64,000 nt of DNA from Thalassomonas haliotis. GTDB lineage: Bacteria > Pseudomonadota > Gammaproteobacteria > Enterobacterales > Alteromonadaceae. Of the stretch, positions 26,265 to 34,047 are shown piece by piece. Positions within the stretch are counted from its first letter, which is position 1, and each line of letters opens with the position of its first letter. A program made the translations under genes and the position numbers. The DNA lies in assembly GCF_028657945.1 (NCBI RefSeq), contig NZ_CP059693.1, forward strand, positions 1,736,001 to 1,800,000, in the 5' to 3' direction. A model generated the notes under the pieces. The model made no database searches, was not told where the DNA came from, and saw only the letters and a list, made by a program, of their open reading frames with translations.

Positions 26265-27916
26265 TGCAGTTAACTCAGTTATTACTTGAACGGTTTCATA
26301 TTGCTGCTGCTGATATTGAACGTGCTGAAAGTTTTCAAAAGCGTTATGGTGGTCGGTTAGAGCAAATCTTGGTCAATATGGGCAGCTTACCTGATGATCA
26401 AATTCCTGCGTTATTAAGTGAGTATCTTGAGATCCCGCTGTTAAATATCCTCGATTGGCAAGAAGTCGAAGCACCATGCGTTGAGGCTGAAAGTTTATAT
26501 CTATTGTTAGAGCATCAATGGATACCACTTGCCGTATCGGATAACAACTGGATCTTTGCTTGCCGATTTCCATTGGAACCCGTAATTAATGAATGGTTGT
26601 TACAGCACAATGTTGTGTTTGAAGTTTTTATTGCTAGTGAATCGGACATACAAGCCTTATCTGCAAAGTTTGAGCTACTAATTGCAGAATCGGATGAAAA
26701 TGAATTTTCCGGCGATGAAGATGAACGCTTACGTGAGTTGGCCAGTGAGGCTCCTACGGTAAACCTGCTTAATTCTCTCATTTCTCGGGCATTGCGTCAG
26801 GGCGCTTCAGATATGCATCTTGAACCTTATCAGGGACGTTACCGAGCCAGGTTCCGAGTTGATGGTGTGCTACATGATGCAGAAGCGCTGGCACCAAGAA
26901 TGCAGTTGCCGATAGTAACTCGCTTGAAAATTTTATCAGGTATGGATATTGCGGAAAAACGTCGACCGCAAGATGGTAAGATTGAGATGAAGATTGCTAA
27001 TCAAGAGCTTGATATTAGGGTTTCGGCATTGCCGTTAAATGATGGCGAGTCTATGGTGCTACGTTTCCTGCGAAAAGATAATGTTCAATACGATATGTCC
27101 GTTTTGGGGCTTTCGGATGATATTGAAACTATGATCCGTGAAGATATTAGAACTACCGCAGGGGTGGTGCTATTAACCGGACCTACCGGTTCGGGAAAGA
27201 CTACTACACTTTATACCTTCTTAAATGCCCTGAATAATAACGATGTAAAAATCATAACCTTGGAAGACCCGGTTGAATATCAATTGGAAGGTATAAACCA
27301 GGTTCAGGTCAATAGTGATATCGGTTTTAACTTTTCAGCTGGCCTACGTAGCATTGTACGTCAAGATCCTGACATTATTATGCTTGGGGAAATTCGTGAT
27401 AAAGAAACGGCGCAAATTGCGCTGCAATCCGCATTAACAGGGCATTTGGTCTTCTCTACTGTGCATACCAATGATGCGGCGAGTGCCTATACCCGGCTCT
27501 TAGATTTGGGGGTTGAAGAGTTTCTATTAAATGCGGCCTTGGTCTCTATTGTGGCTCAGCGTCTGGCACGTAAGGTTTGTGCGCAATGTACTGAACCACA
27601 CCCAGACTCACTTGATATCATAGAGAAATATCAGCTAAATGCTTTAGCCGAACGTTTTCAGGTCAATGATATTAGTCTCACCCGAGGGAAGGGGTGTGAA
27701 AGCTGTGCTTTTACCGGATATAAAGGGCGAATGGCAGTGACCGAATATCTGCGTTGTGACGATGAAATAAAGTCGATGCCCAAAGATTCTGATTTTATTC
27801 CTAAGGCGAAGAAACATAATAAAACTTTGCAGCGGAGGACTTTGTTAGAAGATGGCTTATACAAAGCTATCTTGGGATTAACGACTGTTGATGAAGTAGT
27901 TCGGGTTGCTGGTTAA
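26264..27916 (+). CDS. gspE: GspE-like secretion ATPase
   Basis: This is the hexameric cytoplasmic ATPase that drives pseudopilus assembly. The product is 550 aa. An N-terminal GspE N1-type domain (1-150) precedes the nucleotide-binding core, with Walker A GPTGSGKT (residues 306-313), the Asp box ITLEDPVEYQLEGINQVQVN, Walker B DIIMLGEIRD and the His box TGHLVFSTVHTNDA. A C-terminal tetracysteine metal site is present (CAQC near residue 440, CESC near 480). This is the type II secretion/type IV pilus family; the metal site and the F gene downstream fit GspE. It overlaps gspG and gspF by one base each. Confidence 0.93.
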   Translation: MQLTQLLLERFHIAAADIERAESFQKRYGGRLEQILVNMGSLPDDQIPALLSEYLEIPLLNILDWQEVEAPCVEAESLYLLLEHQWIPLAVSDNNWIFACRFPLEPVINEWLLQHNVVFEVFIASESDIQALSAKFELLIAESDENEFSGDEDERLRELASEAPTVNLLNSLISRALRQGASDMHLEPYQGRYRARFRVDGVLHDAEALAPRMQLPIVTRLKILSGMDIAEKRRPQDGKIEMKIANQELDIRVSALPLNDGESMVLRFLRKDNVQYDMSVLGLSDDIETMIREDIRTTAGVVLLTGPTGSGKTTTLYTFLNALNNNDVKIITLEDPVEYQLEGINQVQVNSDIGFNFSAGLRSIVRQDPDIIMLGEIRDKETAQIALQSALTGHLVFSTVHTNDAASAYTRLLDLGVEEFLLNAALVSIVAQRLARKVCAQCTEPHPDSLDIIEKYQLNALAERFQVNDISLTRGKGCESCAFTGYKGRMAVTEYLRCDDEIKSMPKDSDFIPKAKKHNKTLQRRTLLEDGLYKAILGLTTVDEVVRVAG

Positions 27917-29112
27917 TGGCGTTATATACCTATAAGGCCTACGACAAATCTGGTGCCAAGGTTGATGGACAGCTTGAAGCTGTGGATAAAGGAGCCGCTT
28001 TAACCGAGTTAAAAGCTCTGGGGCTGCTACCATCGGAACTTAAAGAGTTTAAGGCCACAAGCTCTTTGTTTGTCGGGAAAAAAGTTTCGCTAGCGGATTT
28101 GGAATTCCTTACTGCAGAGTTAAGCTTGCTACTTGAATCCGGTGTTCGCATTGATAAGGGCATAGATATTATCCGCCGTACCAAGGCAAAACCTGCATTG
28201 GCGACCTTGCTCAATGATATTAGCCGCGATATAAAAAAGGGTAAAAGCTTGTCGGAGGCGTTTCGTTCTCATGATAGTATTTTTGATAATCTTTATTGCA
28301 ATTTAATCGAATTGGGAGAAGCAACAGGTAATCTAAGTGATATTTTTAATGATCTTGCCAAAGATCTCAAATTCCGTCGTGAATTGCAGCGTAAAATAGT
28401 CAGCTCACTTGCATATCCATTGGTTATTTTCTTTGTCTGTATTTTAAGTATATTTTTTATTTTTAATATTATTATTCCCAAAATGTCTTCCATGTTTACA
28501 GGGGTTGAAAATCTCCCCTGGTACACAGCCAGCATGCTTGCAACTAGTGAGTGGATGATTCAATATCAAGGTCTGCTAATAGCAGGTATTTTCGGCTTCA
28601 TCTTTGCGCTTATCTTTGCCTCTAAACACCCCTCTGTGGTCCATTGGTGGCAAAGGTGGAGTTTAAGATTACCGGTATTAAAAACGGCGATTATCACCGT
28701 AGAGCGTATTCGCTTTAACAGTGGCTTAGCCATGATGGTCAAAGCGGGCGTACAAATAGATCAAGCAATACAATTATCAACCGGCAATATCAAGAATCAA
28801 ATGTTACGTCGAGAAATGGAAATCGCCAAGACAAAAGTTAAAGGAGGAAGTGCGTTAACACCTGCTTTAGGGCAAACATCACTTTATCCTGACTTTTTCA
28901 CTTCTTTGCTGGAAGTTGGTGAAGAGTCCGGTAATTTAGCCAGGGTATTTGATGAAATTGCCAATCGTTCCAGACAGGAATTTGAAAGTTGGACAGATCG
29001 GGTGACCACTTTAATCGAGCCATTGATGATTTTATTTATGGGGGGCTTTGTCGGGGGAGTCGTTGTGGTAATGTTATTAAGCATGGTATCGATCAATGAG
29101 ATTGGTCTTTAG
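27916..29112 (+). CDS. gspF: GspF-like inner-membrane platform protein
   Basis: This is the polytopic platform protein on which GspE acts. The product is 398 aa with the standard GspF layout: an N-terminal ALYTYKAYDKSGAKVDGQLEA segment, two T2SSF domains (about 70-190 and 270-390) and three membrane helices (near 170, 220 and 370). Conserved pieces include FLTAELSLLLESGVRIDKGI, LIELGEATGNLSDIF and the mirrored SLLEVGEESGNLARVFDEIA. The length is normal. A 70-bp gap separates it from the pseudopilin genes that follow. Confidence 0.94.
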   Translation: MALYTYKAYDKSGAKVDGQLEAVDKGAALTELKALGLLPSELKEFKATSSLFVGKKVSLADLEFLTAELSLLLESGVRIDKGIDIIRRTKAKPALATLLNDISRDIKKGKSLSEAFRSHDSIFDNLYCNLIELGEATGNLSDIFNDLAKDLKFRRELQRKIVSSLAYPLVIFFVCILSIFFIFNIIIPKMSSMFTGVENLPWYTASMLATSEWMIQYQGLLIAGIFGFIFALIFASKHPSVVHWWQRWSLRLPVLKTAIITVERIRFNSGLAMMVKAGVQIDQAIQLSTGNIKNQMLRREMEIAKTKVKGGSALTPALGQTSLYPDFFTSLLEVGEESGNLARVFDEIANRSRQEFESWTDRVTTLIEPLMILFMGGFVGGVVVVMLLSMVSINEIGL

Positions 29113-29182
29113 AGGCTATGTGGCATAGTGCTTAAACTTGTCAATTACCTAGTTTGATGACAAGGCAATAAAGTTATTTGTT

Positions 29183-29629
29183 ATGAAAGTATTTAAACAT
29201 AGGCAAACCGGTTTCACCCTGATAGAGCTTATGGTTGTTATGTCAATAGTGGCTTTATTAATGGGCATGGTTGGTCCGTTGGCGATTAACAGTTTGGAAA
29301 AGGCCCAGGCCAAGCAAGAAATGTTGAGTTTGAAGAATTGGTTTCGTAAAGTCAGTGCCAGGGCATTTAATACCGGGCAACAGCATACCATTAAATTAAC
29401 GGGCAAACAGGTCGCCTTGTATGTTAACAAACAGGGTCCGGTAGAAAGCGTTCGTTTTGAATTTTTGTTTTTCCAACCGCAAACCCTTCATTTTAGCACC
29501 AAAGGCTTTGTTGAGCCATTACTGGTAACGGGTTCTTATCGGGGAAGCCCTTTGACACTAGAACTGGCTGCCTGGATTAATGGTCATACACTTAATGAGC
29601 AACAGTTACAAAGTTTTGCGGCAAAATAA
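29183..29629 (+). CDS. gspH: GspH-like minor pseudopilin
   Basis: This 148-aa minor pseudopilin has the leader RQTG/FTLIELMVVMSIVALLMGM with Glu5 and a hydrophobic N-terminal helix. The globular part (LSLKNWFRKVSARAFNTGQQ, then beta-rich) resembles GspH/FimT. It is the first of three consecutive leader-bearing minor pseudopilins before GspK, in the usual H-I-J-K order. The start is ATG 29183. Specific assignment as H is by position and size. Confidence 0.85.
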   Translation: MKVFKHRQTGFTLIELMVVMSIVALLMGMVGPLAINSLEKAQAKQEMLSLKNWFRKVSARAFNTGQQHTIKLTGKQVALYVNKQGPVESVRFEFLFFQPQTLHFSTKGFVEPLLVTGSYRGSPLTLELAAWINGHTLNEQQLQSFAAK

Positions 29630-29637
29630 CTTAAAGT

Positions 29638-30090
29638 ATGACGGTAATGATGCAAGTTAAGCAGCCTAGTAAGACCCGAGGTTTCACTCTGATTGAAGTT
29701 TTAGTAGCGACTATCATCCTGTTTACTTCAATCGCCACCGTCTCAATGATTTATCGTGGTGCATTTCTTAGCAGTGAAAAGGCTGACAGGCATATAAAAG
29801 TCACCAGTGTATTACCTGCATTGTTGGCTAATATACGCAATGATATTCGAGCGCAGGGAAATTCACCTGAAGAAGAGCTCAGTAAGCAAGGAAAAGCCTG
29901 GTATGTTCAATATAGTTGGCGGGCAAAACTCGTGGATCATAAGTCGGCTCCCCGACGGCTAGATGTCGATACCGGAAATTATATTACTCCGCCCTTGAAG
30001 TATAAATTATGGTTGGTTGAGTTAACTATGCAGTTTCAAACGACGACCAGAGAGTATCAATTTTATGAACTGAGCTGGTCTAATGATTAA
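29638..30090 (+). CDS. gspI: GspI-like minor pseudopilin
   Basis: This 150-aa minor pseudopilin has the leader KTRG/FTLIEVLVATIILFTSIATV with Glu5, typical of GspI. In canonical systems I, J and K form the tip complex that primes the pseudopilus. It starts 9 bp after gspH; an internal ATG at 29647 is a possible alternative start. Its end overlaps gspJ by 8 bp. Identification as I is mainly from order and leader style. Confidence 0.83.
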   Translation: MTVMMQVKQPSKTRGFTLIEVLVATIILFTSIATVSMIYRGAFLSSEKADRHIKVTSVLPALLANIRNDIRAQGNSPEEELSKQGKAWYVQYSWRAKLVDHKSAPRRLDVDTGNYITPPLKYKLWLVELTMQFQTTTREYQFYELSWSND

Positions 30091-30787
30091 TCAAGTTAGA
30101 ATACGCCGGCAAAAAGCCAGAGGTTTTACGCTGATAGAGCTTATGATAGCGGTAACCATTTTATCTTTGTTATTGTTCACTGCAAGTTATACCTATAGCT
30201 TAATGTCGACACGCTGGAACAAAGAACTGGGCGAGTTTAGTTCATCGGCACGCATAGCTAAGCACCTTGAATTAACACAAAAATTACTCGAAGGCATCCA
30301 AAGTTATGTGGTTCGAGATAAAACAGATAACCCCTTCTTTTTTTTCATCGGTCATTCAAACAGCTTACTGGCGGTGAGTCAGGCGGGTTTGTTTAGCGGT
30401 GAGTATCCTGAAGTATTTCGCTTAACTGTGGTAGAAAAAGAAAATGGCTTGGTGGATCTTATATATCAATCTTTATCGACGGAACGTTTTTTATTGACCA
30501 GGACGGAACAGGTTATTGATTTTTCAAGGGCGTTAGTGCTTTTTACTGATGTTGAATCTGTTGATTTTAACTATTTCGGCTGGCGTCACTATAATGATAA
30601 GTCAAATCGTCAGCAAAGAGGGAAGAATGAAAGCTGGCGTAGTCAATATTCTGGTATTGATAGTCAGTATATGCCGTCAAAACTGCAGTTAACTATCACC
30701 CTTGCCGGGCAGGTGTTAACCATACCTGTTGTATTAGAAACAGATGTTGAAAAGTGGCTGTCACCATATTTTGAGCGGGATAGCTGA
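30083..30787 (+). CDS. gspJ: GspJ-like minor pseudopilin
   Basis: This 234-aa minor pseudopilin has the leader KARG/FTLIELMIAVTILSLLLFTA, with Glu5 and a long periplasmic domain, the largest of the leader-bearing minor pseudopilins as expected for GspJ. The globular part has RFLLTRTEQVIDFSRALVLF and a beta-rich C-terminus. It overlaps gspI by 8 bp and ends 1 bp before the gspK start, so translation of this stretch is tightly coupled. Confidence 0.85.
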   Translation: MINQVRIRRQKARGFTLIELMIAVTILSLLLFTASYTYSLMSTRWNKELGEFSSSARIAKHLELTQKLLEGIQSYVVRDKTDNPFFFFIGHSNSLLAVSQAGLFSGEYPEVFRLTVVEKENGLVDLIYQSLSTERFLLTRTEQVIDFSRALVLFTDVESVDFNYFGWRHYNDKSNRQQRGKNESWRSQYSGIDSQYMPSKLQLTITLAGQVLTIPVVLETDVEKWLSPYFERDS

Positions 30788-30788
30788 T

Positions 30789-31691
30789 ATGCGTTTGAAT
30801 AATAAAGATCAAGGCATTGCTTTGATTCAGGTTTTGTTGGTTACTGCAGTACTTTCTGTTTTAGCGTTATTTATGACACAAACGGCTAAAAATCAGGTCA
30901 GTCAAGCCCAGTGGGTGAATGACAAAGCTCAGGCACAAGTCGAACTGTATAGCGCTGAAGCATTATTATTATTTGAGTTGCTAACACAGAAAAAAATAAA
31001 ATCTCCCCAGATGTCTGAAAGTGTTACCGGTGATATTGCCAGCCGCTGGAATTTCTTTGCTATGCCTTTCTCGTTGAAAGACGGCGTTGAGGTTAAAATA
31101 CAAGACCAAAGTGGTTTGCTTCAATTGCATTATCCTGATAGCGGCTTATTAAAAAAATTAGTTGCGACTGTGGAGCCATCTCCTGCCAAAGTTGAAATTA
31201 TTGTCGATAGCATAATGGATTGGCAGGATTTAGATAATACTTTGCGGGCAAACGGGGCTGAAGCTGGTAAATATAGCTCAAAAGGGCTCATTCGAAATGG
31301 CGCAGTCCCTTCCGTTTATGATATAAAGCACGTTAAATCAATTACTCCGGCCGTATTAGAATTGTTAAAAGAAAATACAACAATATACCAAGCCGGCGCT
31401 TTTAGTCCCATTAATGCGCCTGAAGGGTTATTAAATGCCTTAATGGATCTCAATACCGTCGAACAGGTATTGAGTTTAAGACGTTCAAATCAAATGACGA
31501 ACAATTTATTTAGTGACATCACAGGTATTGTTGAGGATGACGACACTTATTTTTACACCTCCAACTACTTAATGATTGACTTAGTCAGTGAGATTGGAGA
31601 ATCTAAAGTGAATAGGAAGTTGTTCATTCATCTGCAGCCTTATGCTGAAGCTGATAAGAAACCCATAAATATTTTTTTAAGCCGTGGTTAA
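30789..31691 (+). CDS. gspK: GspK-like minor pseudopilin
   Basis: GspK is the large pseudopilin that caps the pseudopilus tip. I start at ATG 30789 (300 aa), because it gives a short basic leader; an upstream start inside gspJ is unlikely. The leader DQG/IALIQVLLVTAVLSVLALFM has a Gln in place of Glu5, and GspK normally lacks Glu5. The mature part contains SIMDWQDLDNTLRANGAEAG, the DWxDxDxxxxxxGAE signature of GspK, and a VYDIKHVKSITPAVLELL helical region. The length fits the family. Confidence 0.9.
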   Translation: MRLNNKDQGIALIQVLLVTAVLSVLALFMTQTAKNQVSQAQWVNDKAQAQVELYSAEALLLFELLTQKKIKSPQMSESVTGDIASRWNFFAMPFSLKDGVEVKIQDQSGLLQLHYPDSGLLKKLVATVEPSPAKVEIIVDSIMDWQDLDNTLRANGAEAGKYSSKGLIRNGAVPSVYDIKHVKSITPAVLELLKENTTIYQAGAFSPINAPEGLLNALMDLNTVEQVLSLRRSNQMTNNLFSDITGIVEDDDTYFYTSNYLMIDLVSEIGESKVNRKLFIHLQPYAEADKKPINIFLSRG

Positions 31692-31694
31692 TTT

Positions 31695-32879
31695 GTGATA
31701 ACAGAACTCCCCGACAATCCTCAAGAAGTTAAAATGCCCATCACTTTAAAAAAAGCCTTATCTATCCTGGGCTATTATTTTGATGGCCGGTTAAAGCGAT
31801 TTTATTTGGATGAACATCAACAATTAAGATTAAAAAAAGTTGAAGGAAATGAAAAAAGCATACCTTTGCTGATCCTTTCACGACAATATTACAGTGAATT
31901 GGCAAAAACGTACCCTATTGATAATAAATCAGAATTAAAAAAATTATTAAAGCTGGAATTTATTGATGAGCCATCAACACATTATCATGTGTGGCACCAA
32001 AAAGATGGCTATTCCCAGGTGAATATATGGCGATTTGTCAATAATATTCCTGCGGCATTAATAACACTGCCTGAGTCTCTGTTGATTGCGCTGGGCAATG
32101 ATGATGCTCAAGTGGCGCAGGTTAAAACTGACAGCACATTGTTTGTAGGCAGACATAATGCGTTAGTACATTCGGCCTTATCAAATACGGTCATTACCTC
32201 CTGTCAGCGTTTTGTTATGTCGACCGGGGTGCTGGATAGCCGTCCGATACGAAATATAAGTGCAGATACATTTGCACAGCAGCTGGCCTCAGGGTTCAAT
32301 AAAGCTATATTCCCTGCTTTATCTGCTTTTATTCGGGCGCCGGAGCGAGCGCTAAACCTGCAAATCGTGAAAAAAATATTGATTCCTTTTTCATTGGTAT
32401 TTTCGTGTTATTTAATAGCAAGCAGTACTTATTTAGTGGGAATAAATTATTTATTGCAGCAGGGAGGGAAAGATCAGACTAAGGAAATCAATCAGGTCCT
32501 GGCGGCACAGCAGGAAGTTGATCTGTCTTTACAGCGTTTTCTCCAGTTAAAAGCTTTTTGGGCTGAGCAACAAAATTCCAGTCAACTTTGGCTGGTATTG
32601 CCTGAGTTATTTCCGTATGCCCAATTTAGCAATATTCGTATCGTTGACGGACGATATGTGTTGCGTGGTTCTGCGCAAAAAGCCACTGATCTTTTAGCAC
32701 GGCTGAGTAGTCTTGAGCAGGTTGTTGATGCCAAGTTTGATTATCCGACAAGAAAAAGTAAAGGACGTGAGTTATTTGTGATTGGTTTTTCCTTTTCCGC
32801 AGTAAAAATGGCTATTGCAGAAGCCGGTGAGATAAAAAGACAGGCTTTAATACAAGATGAGGTAGCTCAAAATGACTGA
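31695..32879 (+). CDS. gspL: GspL-like inner-membrane assembly protein
   Basis: This bitopic protein would link the ATPase to the periplasmic parts. It starts at GTG 31695 and gives 394 aa. The N-terminal half is a cytoplasmic actin-like region, without motifs I can name. One transmembrane helix lies at about 230-250 (ILIPFSLVFSCYLIASSTYLV), followed by a coiled-coil stretch and a small ferredoxin-like periplasmic domain (YAQFSNIRIVDGRYVLRGSA). This is the GspL/PilM-N layout. Sequence similarity to classical GspL is not obvious by eye, so the call rests on layout and position between K and M. Confidence 0.75.
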   Translation: MITELPDNPQEVKMPITLKKALSILGYYFDGRLKRFYLDEHQQLRLKKVEGNEKSIPLLILSRQYYSELAKTYPIDNKSELKKLLKLEFIDEPSTHYHVWHQKDGYSQVNIWRFVNNIPAALITLPESLLIALGNDDAQVAQVKTDSTLFVGRHNALVHSALSNTVITSCQRFVMSTGVLDSRPIRNISADTFAQQLASGFNKAIFPALSAFIRAPERALNLQIVKKILIPFSLVFSCYLIASSTYLVGINYLLQQGGKDQTKEINQVLAAQQEVDLSLQRFLQLKAFWAEQQNSSQLWLVLPELFPYAQFSNIRIVDGRYVLRGSAQKATDLLARLSSLEQVVDAKFDYPTRKSKGRELFVIGFSFSAVKMAIAEAGEIKRQALIQDEVAQND

Positions 32880-33462
32880 GCTTAGAAAACATGCATTCCT
32901 TATTGCTGTATTGCTGTTGCTAGTAGTGATCAAATTTATTTTACTACCTATTTTCCAGTGGCAAGAGCAATTATCTATTGAAAATAATCGATTAGAGAAA
33001 AAAGCGGCTAAAATCTCCAAGGTTTTAACTGATGACGGGCGAGTGGCAGAGGTACGACAACAACTTGTCCGTCAACTTAAACTTGGCGAAAGTTTGCTTT
33101 TTTCTTATCAGGAGGAAGCTGCATTTAAGTTAACACAACAGCAAGTCTTTGAACGTTTACTGGAAAAGCATGCTTTAAAGGCGAGTAATATCGGTTGGCA
33201 AACCGGCAGTGCTTTGGAGAATGTCGGCTTAGTGAAATACCAGGTTAAAATAAAATTTGATGGAAAATTCGTTGACGTTATTGCCATGTTTGCCGAATTA
33301 GAAAGTTCAACTCCCTGGTTGCAAATCCATGATTTTAATATAACAAGTAAGGGACAGAAAGCAGATGATCTTGGTTATATTAGGGGGGGAAGGGTGACAA
33401 TTAATTTATTTATGAATCAGTCGCCATCCGATGCTTTCGTAGCTGAAAGTAAGGAGGCTTAA
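32872..33462 (+). CDS. gspM: GspM-like inner-membrane protein
   Basis: This 196-aa bitopic protein has a short cytoplasmic start, a transmembrane helix at about 8-25 (FLIAVLLLLVVIKFILLPIF), a coiled-coil segment (about 28-75) and a small periplasmic alpha/beta domain (about 90-185, with KYQVKIKFDGKFVDVIAMFA and TPWLQIHDFNITSKGQ). The last part resembles the GspM/PilO ferredoxin-like fold. It overlaps gspL by 8 bp and abuts the next gene. In canonical systems GspL and GspM heterodimerise. Confidence 0.75.
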   Translation: MTELRKHAFLIAVLLLLVVIKFILLPIFQWQEQLSIENNRLEKKAAKISKVLTDDGRVAEVRQQLVRQLKLGESLLFSYQEEAAFKLTQQQVFERLLEKHALKASNIGWQTGSALENVGLVKYQVKIKFDGKFVDVIAMFAELESSTPWLQIHDFNITSKGQKADDLGYIRGGRVTINLFMNQSPSDAFVAESKEA

Positions 33463-34047
33463 GTGATTACCTCAGGACTAAGCAAAGCGATATTGACAGA
33501 TAAAATAGCGCTTGTGACAATAATATTGACCTTGATTTGGGTTGTTGGCGATGTTCAAGAACGTCTGCTGAGTAATAACCAACAAAGCAGTAAAGTTACA
33601 ACGTATCCAACAATTACTCCTTTATTGTTACCGTTACTAGCCAAAGATAAAGCGGAGCAGATCCAGCAAAAATATTTGCAATATCGCATAGCCCCTCAGG
33701 CTAAAGTGTCCGAGTCTGCTGGAATGACTGCTGAAGAGCAGGCGCGGCAGCATGGGGAGTTAACCCGGGTTTTTGCCGGTGAGCATGAACTGAAACTAAA
33801 AGCGGTCATTGAGAGCGTCGATAAGGATGGGGTCAAAACTAGCAACGAGCTAATGGCTTTGATAGCTGTCAAAAACGTAACTACTGGTCAAACAACAATA
33901 GAAAGCTTCCTTCAGGGCTCACAGGTCTATGGTTTCCGTCTGGGGATTGAGAATAACACCCAAGTTATATTAACGAATACAAGCCAGCAAGGCGAGCAAA
34001 AAATCATCTTATCTATGTATGCACTTAAAGAAGAAGTAACCAATTAA
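33463..34047 (+). CDS. gspC: GspC-like inner-membrane protein with HR domain, no PDZ
   Basis: This 194-aa bitopic protein starts at GTG 33463. It has a transmembrane helix at about 15-33 (ALVTIILTLIWVVGDV), a linker and a periplasmic beta-rich domain (about 105-190) with HELKLKAVIESVDKDG, QTTIESFLQGSQVYGFRLG and NTQVILTNTSQQGEQKIILS. That pattern resembles the homology-region domain of GspC, which binds the secretin N0 domain. No C-terminal PDZ or coiled coil is present, unlike typical GspC (about 270-300 aa). A PilP-like role is the alternative. It abuts the secretin gene directly. Confidence 0.65.
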   Translation: MITSGLSKAILTDKIALVTIILTLIWVVGDVQERLLSNNQQSSKVTTYPTITPLLLPLLAKDKAEQIQQKYLQYRIAPQAKVSESAGMTAEEQARQHGELTRVFAGEHELKLKAVIESVDKDGVKTSNELMALIAVKNVTTGQTTIESFLQGSQVYGFRLGIENNTQVILTNTSQQGEQKIILSMYALKEEVTN

